Positions 37,178 through 43,294 of a DNA stretch of 43,294 nt are shown piece after piece. Source of the stretch: a virus. The notes under the pieces were generated by a model. That model was not told where the DNA came from. It ran no database searches and was given only the letters and a program-made list of their open reading frames with translations. The translations under genes were made by a program, and so were the position numbers. The number at the start of each line of letters is the position of its first letter. Within the stretch, counting starts at the first letter, position 1. The stretch is from positions 1-43,294 of the IMG/VR virus record IMGVR_UViG_3300011116_000403; one strand, 5' to 3'.

Positions 37178-40100
37178 ATGGGCGGTTTTCTACCACCAGT
37201 CATATTCCAAATCCAAGCCAATGCGACACAAGCACTTACATCTTTTTCAAAAGTCAATGCTCAACTAACAGCGATGGAAGCCAAAGCACTCAAAACAGGT
37301 GTTGCTTTGACGCGCATGAATAAAGCCTTAGTTCTTAGTACTGCGGTACTAAAAACAACTGCTATTGCCTTTGTTGCACTTGCCGCATGGGGCGTAAAGT
37401 CTAACATGGATATTGAAAAGTCATACAGCCGTTTAGGTCAGGCTATGGCTAACCAAGGTTTAGCAACAAGAGAAAACTTAGCCGCAACATCTGAATTAGT
37501 AAATCAGTACGAATCTCTTGGTTTTGGTAGTGAAAAAGCCGCAGATGCTTACAATGTCTTGATTACTGCTACAGGTGATATGACTAAAAGCAATCACTTA
37601 CTAGCCTTATCCGCAGACCTTGCGCGCGCAAAGGACATGAGTTTAGAAGCCGCTGCGTCACAACTTGTTCGCGCAAGTAATGGTGCAGGTAGAGTATTCA
37701 AGCAATTTGGAATTACATTAGATGCTACTAAACCAAAAGCGGAAGCAACTGCTGAGGCTATGGGTAAATTGGAAGCAAAACTAAAAGGACAAGCAGAAGC
37801 ATACGCTAAAACAACTGCTGGTCAATTACTAATTATGAAAGAACAAATAGGCGATATTGGCGAGGCTATCGGTAATGTTGCTTTGCCAGCGTTCAATAAA
37901 TTCTTATCTGGGCTTAGAGCGATTGGCAAATTCTTAGCCGACCATAAACTTATCTTACTTAGTATTGCTACAGGAATTACAATAGTTTTGATTCCCGCAG
38001 TAGTGCTTTTGACTAAGAAACTAATCGCCCAAGCAGTTGCTTTTGCTGCGGCTAACTGGGAGATACTTGCTATTGCTGCCGCTATTGTTTCTGCTGGTGC
38101 AGCATTTGTATGGGCGTGGAATAAATTTGAAGGATTTAGAAAACTTGTAGTCAATATTGGTAAGGCATTTATTACTTTTGGTCAGGTAATTGTTGAAACA
38201 GTTGTGACTATTGTAAATGGATTTTTGTTATTAGTTAGAGGAACTGCTAATGTTCAAATAGCATTAGGCAAACTTTTCAATAACAAAGAAATGGTCAAAA
38301 CGGGTCAAAGCACTTTGACTATGATTGATGATTTCAACGCTAAAGCCAAAACGCTAATAAGCAGTTTTGATACAGCAAAGAAAAAACTTGATGGACTTGT
38401 AGGTACTAAAATTGACTTATCCAAATTCAAATTTGGCGTTCCTCAAATCAAAGGTTCAGAAAACGGCGCAGGTGGAATAGACGATACTACTACTGCGGTC
38501 AAAGAATTAGCGGAAGCATTACTAACTGCTCAGCAAAGGGCATTAGATTTCAAGAACGCGATGATAGATACCGCTAAAGAAATCTATGTATCTTGGAAAA
38601 CTTTAGTCAAGCGCGACATAAAAGACGCTATTCGTTTTGGTTTGTTAGACCCTGTTGACCAACTTGTAGAAAAAACAACTAACTTAATGTCGGCTTACAC
38701 AACCGCTTCATCTAAGTTCGCGGGTGCAAATAATGCTCTTATTGTGGCACAAAAAGCCTATGAGAAGGCAGTTCAAGGAACAGATAAAGCCCTAATAGCA
38801 TCTACTGAAAGCGCCTTAAAACGCGCTGAAGAAATAGTTACAAAAACAATGGATAACATTAGCAGTGCATTAGGCGACTTAGAAGCATTACAAACTGAGA
38901 TTATTAACTCAATAGTTAAGTTATATCAAGAGATAGCAGACCTACAAAAAGAACGAATCAAGGTTATTGCTGATGGTCAATTAGAAGAAACTAAACTAAC
39001 TAAAGAACATCTAATTACCCTTGCTGAATTGCACTCAGATTACGATAAGAAAGTAGCCGAGGCTCAGACAGATGCTTCCAAGCGTAGTGCTGAACTTGTA
39101 AAACAATCTATTGACCAACTACGCGGTGTTTACCGTTCCGCCACAAGTAAAACTATTGGCGATATTTTCTCTGCGCTTACCTTTGAAGGCAAGTATCTAA
39201 AAGGTGGCACTATTGAAAAACTGCTTGGTGCTCTTGGATTACAAACAGGCAAGGCTAAGGTATTGGCTGATGACGCGGCTAAACTTAGCGGCTTAGGATT
39301 TACTCAGACATTTATTGAACAAGTCGTAGCGCAAGGTCCTGATGTTGGTCATCAACTTGCTCAGACTATTATTAGTGCTACCCCTGCTTCACAGAAATCA
39401 CTTCAAGAATACTGGGCTGCGCTAGATAAGCAATCTCAACACGGCGTAGATGCTATCGCTACACAGATGAACTCAGGCTTAACTCTTGCCACAGAAGAAC
39501 TAACCGCGCAATTAGCACAGGTTGGTAAAGACCTAACAGCACAATTAGCAGGATTTACTAAAGAACTTGTAGATGCTACTGCTGCACAAGTCGCTGATTA
39601 TGCAGAAAAACTAAAACAAATTCGCGACCTTACTAAAGCGGCTGTGGCAGATATTGATGCAAGTATTAGTAAAAAACAAGGTCAAGTTGCGCAATTAGAA
39701 AAGGCGCTAGAAGTAATTGACAAAGCCCCTGCACCAGACACTAATGTTCTTGTACCATTTATTCCTGCTGAAGATTTGCCGTATTATCCTAAAGAGCCAC
39801 TACCGTTTTCTGAGACAACACCTGATACACCAAAAGAAACTGTGACTGCGCCCGTTACGACTTCAACTGCTAAATCAACAACAAGCACTTCAAAATATGT
39901 GGTCAAACCTGGAGATACACTAAGCGCTATTGCTAAGGCTAACGAAATTTCACTAACTAAATTGCTTGCGGACAATCCTAAGTTTACCGAAGTGGATAAA
40001 TATAAAGGCGGAAATATGATATGGGCTGGAACAACAGTCAATATCAAGACTACTACTAACGCTACGGCTCAATCAATCGCAAATGATGTTGGCTGGGCTA

Positions 40101-40183
40101 TTAGAACTTCTAGTGATGTTCAGTATGGTAGTTCTGTAACATCGGCTCCTGACTATGTTTCTTACAGAGCGGGAGAAAGGTAA
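37178..40183 (+). CDS. Tape measure protein with LysM domain, 1001 aa
   Basis: AAAGGA precedes the ATG. The protein is long and largely helical (LQTGKAKVLADDAAKLSGLG, LTAQLAQVGKDLTAQLAG...). Hydrophobic segments lie near residues 257-280 and 294-315, the membrane-crossing part of tape measures. Near residues 905-955 there is a LysM domain (YVVKPGDTLSAIAKANEISL, LLADNPKF, IWAGTTVNI), which binds peptidoglycan N-acetylglucosamine. It sets tail length and probably helps cross the wall. The end overlaps nothing; the distal tail gene follows closely. Confidence 0.88.
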   Translation: MGGFLPPVIFQIQANATQALTSFSKVNAQLTAMEAKALKTGVALTRMNKALVLSTAVLKTTAIAFVALAAWGVKSNMDIEKSYSRLGQAMANQGLATRENLAATSELVNQYESLGFGSEKAADAYNVLITATGDMTKSNHLLALSADLARAKDMSLEAAASQLVRASNGAGRVFKQFGITLDATKPKAEATAEAMGKLEAKLKGQAEAYAKTTAGQLLIMKEQIGDIGEAIGNVALPAFNKFLSGLRAIGKFLADHKLILLSIATGITIVLIPAVVLLTKKLIAQAVAFAAANWEILAIAAAIVSAGAAFVWAWNKFEGFRKLVVNIGKAFITFGQVIVETVVTIVNGFLLLVRGTANVQIALGKLFNNKEMVKTGQSTLTMIDDFNAKAKTLISSFDTAKKKLDGLVGTKIDLSKFKFGVPQIKGSENGAGGIDDTTTAVKELAEALLTAQQRALDFKNAMIDTAKEIYVSWKTLVKRDIKDAIRFGLLDPVDQLVEKTTNLMSAYTTASSKFAGANNALIVAQKAYEKAVQGTDKALIASTESALKRAEEIVTKTMDNISSALGDLEALQTEIINSIVKLYQEIADLQKERIKVIADGQLEETKLTKEHLITLAELHSDYDKKVAEAQTDASKRSAELVKQSIDQLRGVYRSATSKTIGDIFSALTFEGKYLKGGTIEKLLGALGLQTGKAKVLADDAAKLSGLGFTQTFIEQVVAQGPDVGHQLAQTIISATPASQKSLQEYWAALDKQSQHGVDAIATQMNSGLTLATEELTAQLAQVGKDLTAQLAGFTKELVDATAAQVADYAEKLKQIRDLTKAAVADIDASISKKQGQVAQLEKALEVIDKAPAPDTNVLVPFIPAEDLPYYPKEPLPFSETTPDTPKETVTAPVTTSTAKSTTSTSKYVVKPGDTLSAIAKANEISLTKLLADNPKFTEVDKYKGGNMIWAGTTVNIKTTTNATAQSIANDVGWAIRTSSDVQYGSSVTSAPDYVSYRAGER

Positions 40184-40187
40184 AGTT

Positions 40188-41084
40188 ATGGCTGTTACCT
40201 CGCTTGTCAATTACCGTTTTGCTTTCAATGACTTTGAGTTTGGTGGGGGAGATTCTGTCTATCAAATACTTACGCTTGACGGTTTAGAAGATTTACCTGT
40301 AATTCGCAATCAAGATGACAACCGAGGCTACCAAGATGGTATGTGGACAGGTCGAGATTTTCTTTCAGGTCGCACACTTATCTTTGAAATAATTGTATTA
40401 GGTGATAGCAACTATTCAATGAATTACTATTTAGATTTGTTACAAAAAAACCTAATTCCACAACAACAAGGCACAGGATTACTGCAGTTTCAACTTCCTG
40501 GAAGTGATTTACAACGCATCAACGCTCGTGTTCGCCGCCGTAATGTACGCATAGACACCAGTTATTCATCAGGTATGGCAACAGTAAGTTATGAATTCTT
40601 TTGTCCTGACCCACGCTATTATGACGATACTCAACAAACAACCGACCTTATCAATGCGACAGCCACCGCAGGCAGAACTTACAATCGCGTTTATACCGCA
40701 TCTGCTTCTTCGGGTGCTAATCCATTCACAACAGGCATGAGTTTTGGCGGCGGTGCTGGTTCTGCTAACCTAATTGTAAATAACGGTTGGGCTACAACAA
40801 GTCCATTGATTACAATTACGGGTCCAGCAATTACGCCTAGAGTCACAAATGTAACGCTTGGCTATTATCTGCAAGTGAATACTACGCTTGGAACAGCAGA
40901 TGTTTTAGTTCTAAATACAGACCTAATGACAGTTACTCTTAATGGAGTTTCTAGCAGGGCGTTACTTAACAACGCATCAACTTGGTTTGCAGCACCTCCA
41001 GGAACTTCATACTATACTTTCACCGCTACAGGAACAGACAGCAATACAACTTGCGCTGTTTCGTGGCGCTCGGCTTACATTTAG
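40188..41084 (+). CDS. Distal tail protein (Dit-like), 298 aa
   Basis: The ATG at 40188 has GAGAAAGG upstream; the longer frame from 40155 overlaps the tape measure. The N-terminal half (YRFAFNDFEFGGGDSVYQI, GYQDGMWTGRDFLSGRTLIFEIIV, LLQFQLPGSDLQRINARVRRRNV, YEFFCPDPRYY) is the siphovirus tail-component / Dit fold. The C-terminal half is a beta-sandwich (LIVNNGWATTSPLITITGPA, LNTDLMTVTLNG) that may carry a carbohydrate-binding-like domain. It anchors fibres at the tail tip. Confidence 0.8.
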   Translation: MAVTSLVNYRFAFNDFEFGGGDSVYQILTLDGLEDLPVIRNQDDNRGYQDGMWTGRDFLSGRTLIFEIIVLGDSNYSMNYYLDLLQKNLIPQQQGTGLLQFQLPGSDLQRINARVRRRNVRIDTSYSSGMATVSYEFFCPDPRYYDDTQQTTDLINATATAGRTYNRVYTASASSGANPFTTGMSFGGGAGSANLIVNNGWATTSPLITITGPAITPRVTNVTLGYYLQVNTTLGTADVLVLNTDLMTVTLNGVSSRALLNNASTWFAAPPGTSYYTFTATGTDSNTTCAVSWRSAYI

Positions 41085-41092
41085 GAGAATCA

Positions 41093-42226
41093 ATGACACT
41101 ACATAATCCACCGAGTTGGTTACAAAATGGTTCGCACCCTGCTGTAAATGACAGGCTAACAACAACTGGTATTTTGTGGCAGACAGAAGGCGTGTCAGAT
41201 TACAACGCTTACAAAGTTTCTCAATCAGGAACTCCTGCTATGACTGTGTCTGTTGCTGGTGGTCACGCTGTTATTGAAGGCGACGAAGTAGCAAATCAAG
41301 GTTTCTATATTGCTTTTAATGATGCCGCCGTTACAGTTGCGATTACTGCTGCAGATGTAACTAACCCACGAATAGATAGAATTTGTGTAGCCATTCAAGA
41401 CTCTTATTATAGCGGAGCAACAAATCTTGTAGTTCTTTCAGCAATTGCAGGAACACCAGCAGGAAGTCCAGTGGCACCTGCTGCACCAGCAAACTCTCTT
41501 ACTCTTGCTTATATCGCCGTTGCTGCCAATACCACCACTATTGTAAACGGTAACATTACAGATGCACGCACGCGCGCGCAGTTTACTGATACACAATTTA
41601 CTGCCGAAAATGTTGCTGCGAATACTATTCAAATCAATGGTATAGCATCACAAACTGGTAAAGCCTTAAAAATTAATGACTCAACAGGAACACAAAAGTT
41701 TGCTGTTGCGATTGATGGCACCCTTACTTTCCAAGATGGTTCTACTCAAACAGTCGCTGCTGCAGGTGGAGTCACTAGCGTAAGCGGTGGTAATGGCATA
41801 ACTGCCACAGGAAGTACCTCAGTCAGCGTAGCAATAGATACAACAATTACTGCTGATTTAACTTCTACTCAGGCATTAACTAATAAAACTTTGACTGCAC
41901 CTAAGATAAACTTAGGAATCAATGCACAGACACTTACTACTTATACAACAGTTTTAGCGGATAATGGCAAACTTATAACGCAATCAAATAGTTCATCTAT
42001 TGCTACGACAATTCCTCTTAATTCTAGCGTAACTTATCCCATTGGCGCACAACTTACCTTTTCACAACTTGGCGTTGGTCAAGTAACTGTAAGCGGAAGT
42101 GCTGGCGTAACAATAGTTTCAACAGGCGCAACAGCCGCAACACCTAAAACTCGCGTTCGATATTCTACAATGACTCTTATTCAAACATCAACAGATAACT
42201 GGTTAGCGGTAGGTGATATTGCGTGA
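41093..42226 (+). CDS. Baseplate/fibre protein, 377 aa
   Basis: The ATG at 41093 has AGGAG upstream; the ORF extends further back without one. The N-terminal domain (PPSWLQNGSHPAVNDRLTTT and IVNGNITDARTRAQF) is typical of upper baseplate or fibre-base proteins. The C-terminal part (STQALTNKTLTAPKI, YPIGAQLTFSQLGVGQVTV, NWLAVGDI) is a widely shared fibre end domain. One GIASQTGKALKIND motif is a diverged form of the fibre repeat. It overlaps the next gene by GTGA. Confidence 0.75.
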   Translation: MTLHNPPSWLQNGSHPAVNDRLTTTGILWQTEGVSDYNAYKVSQSGTPAMTVSVAGGHAVIEGDEVANQGFYIAFNDAAVTVAITAADVTNPRIDRICVAIQDSYYSGATNLVVLSAIAGTPAGSPVAPAAPANSLTLAYIAVAANTTTIVNGNITDARTRAQFTDTQFTAENVAANTIQINGIASQTGKALKINDSTGTQKFAVAIDGTLTFQDGSTQTVAAAGGVTSVSGGNGITATGSTSVSVAIDTTITADLTSTQALTNKTLTAPKINLGINAQTLTTYTTVLADNGKLITQSNSSSIATTIPLNSSVTYPIGAQLTFSQLGVGQVTVSGSAGVTIVSTGATAATPKTRVRYSTMTLIQTSTDNWLAVGDIA

Positions 42227-43294
42227 GTCGTTTAGCACTGACTCCTACTAATGTGCCAGCAAGCGCATCGGATATTTCTACGCCAACTTTACGCACAGGC
42301 GATATGTATTACAATACTTCTGTTGGGCTAAAGATTTACAATGGGTCAGCGTGGACTATTGGTCCTTCTTTAATTGTACCTATATCAGTATCTTCAATTG
42401 GTTTAATTATTAAAGGCGTTGCATCACAAACTGCCAATCTTCAAGAGTGGCAGGATAGTGCTGGAACAGTTTTAACCTCTATTCGCTCTGATGGAAGGCT
42501 GTGGGCTGGCACAACAACAGAAGGCTATGCAACATTACAAGCAAAAACTTATAATGTTGGTGCTTTAGCGGCAAGTTTTGAAGGAATTACAAGTGGAACT
42601 CAGACTGTAGTTTATATTAAATCAATCGGTGCAGCACAGCCAGGCTTAGTGATTCGCGGCGCAACTTCACAAACTGCAAACTTACAAGAATGGCAAAATT
42701 CGGCGGGAACAGTTCTTGCTAGCATTAATTCAAGTGGACTTCTAATTCCCTCAAACGGGCTATTATCTGCAAATAATTTGACTGGTATTTCCGCTGTCGG
42801 AGAATTAGCAACAGGATTTACTTATGTTAAACTTGGCACCGCTTCAGATTTTGCTACTGCTGCTAGTATAAATTTTGGTGCTTTAGTAAATATAGGTTCT
42901 GGCGGTAATGCTGCGTTTGTTCCATTAGCGATTCGTGGTTCTGCATCCCAAACTGCAGACCTTCAACAATGGCAGAACTCTAGTGGAAGCATATTAAGTC
43001 GCATTGCTTCAAATGGTGTTATAAAAGCAAATGTTGGTCTAGTCGCTGAAAACAATACCTCGGGAAACTACACAGCGCTACAGGTAAATTCTTATGTGCC
43101 AAGCGGCGTTGGCATAATCGTCAAAGGCGCAGCCTCACAAACCGCCAACCTTCAAGAATGGCAGAATAGTAGCGGGACTGTGTTTGGCAGCATTGGTTCT
43201 GGAGGTGCATTTGATTTTCAGGTAGGTGGTCACGCAATCACTTCTTATAACACAGGTCAAATTATGATGAGAATGTTTGCTCCATCAGGGCAAA
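42223..43294 (+). CDS. Tail fibre protein, N-terminal part (gene continues at base 1)
   Basis: GTG start at 42223 overlapping the upstream stop. The N-terminus has LRTGDMYYNTSVGLKIYNGSAW, an attachment module shared with the small protein at 5489. Four copies of the SQTANLQEWQ motif follow (near 42418, 42655, 42934 and 43123). The frame at 43168 is the same as at base 1, so joining gives 945 + 927 nt = 1872 nt, 623 residues. The true gene is not broken; only the contig is cut here. Confidence 0.85.
   Translation, partial: MSRLALTPTNVPASASDISTPTLRTGDMYYNTSVGLKIYNGSAWTIGPSLIVPISVSSIGLIIKGVASQTANLQEWQDSAGTVLTSIRSDGRLWAGTTTEGYATLQAKTYNVGALAASFEGITSGTQTVVYIKSIGAAQPGLVIRGATSQTANLQEWQNSAGTVLASINSSGLLIPSNGLLSANNLTGISAVGELATGFTYVKLGTASDFATAASINFGALVNIGSGGNAAFVPLAIRGSASQTADLQQWQNSSGSILSRIASNGVIKANVGLVAENNTSGNYTALQVNSYVPSGVGIIVKGAASQTANLQEWQNSSGTVFGSIGSGGAFDFQVGGHAITSYNTGQIMMRMFAPSGQ
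43168..43294. repeat. Terminal direct repeat, right copy
   Basis: Exact repeat of bases 1-127; see the left copy. One of the two copies should be removed to obtain the circular genome of about 43,167 bp. Confidence 0.95.

Overview
The window is the complete genome of a tailed siphovirus, about 40% GC by eye. The first 127 bases (1-127) are repeated exactly as the last 127 (43168-43294). The contig is therefore a closed circle of about 43,167 bp, cut inside a tail-fibre gene whose two halves lie at the two ends. Gene content (HK97-type head genes, actinophage-type Gp37-like minor tail protein, MCLECGC-type micro-protein, GTG starts, a possible leaderless start) suggests a phage of a low-GC actinobacterium, such as the freshwater groups. 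The host is an inference. I see no integrase, repressor, att site or tRNA, so a lytic life style is likely.

Layout, all on the plus strand except one small gene. 1-4343: end of the tail fibre, a PPVT-repeat protein, a zinc-ribbon protein, a prolyl-4-hydroxylase-like 2OG-Fe(II) oxygenase and two related oxygenase-like proteins. 4353-5722: Gp37-like minor tail protein and a small tail protein. 5743-6697: lysis (membrane protein, CHAP endolysin, holin). 6701-8235: small regulator-like protein, metallophosphoesterase, DUF6378-like protein, then a UUCG-loop terminator. 8281-8493: the only minus-strand gene. 8494-9012: non-coding control region. 9004-11555: early genes punctuated by four type II hammerhead ribozymes. 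11617-19415: replication and recombination (Bet/RecT, Cas4-like exonuclease, replication initiator, RusA, HNH, SSB) and many micro zinc ribbons. 19513-22850: UDP-glucuronate decarboxylase, ParB-like protein, TET-associated glycosyltransferase and a methyltransferase. 22840-36074: terminase, head-fibre-like proteins, portal, head morphogenesis protein, protease with nested scaffold, capsid, connectors and tail tube. 36190-43294: tail chaperones with a -1 frameshift, LysM-bearing tape measure, distal tail protein and fibres.

The most striking system is the ribozyme array. Four complete hammerhead cores (CTGANGA, GAAA, GUC cleavage site, closed stems I and III, open stem II) lie between consecutive early operon units. 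Three of them touch or abut the stop codon of the preceding gene, and each is followed by a near-identical GAAGGGTAA ribosome-binding cassette. The array should cut one early transcript into defined mRNAs, each bearing a hairpin at both new ends. A second candidate system is the pairing of a P4H-like oxygenase with a protein made of 16 PPVT repeats. A third is a nucleotide-sugar enzyme next to a TET-associated glycosyltransferase.
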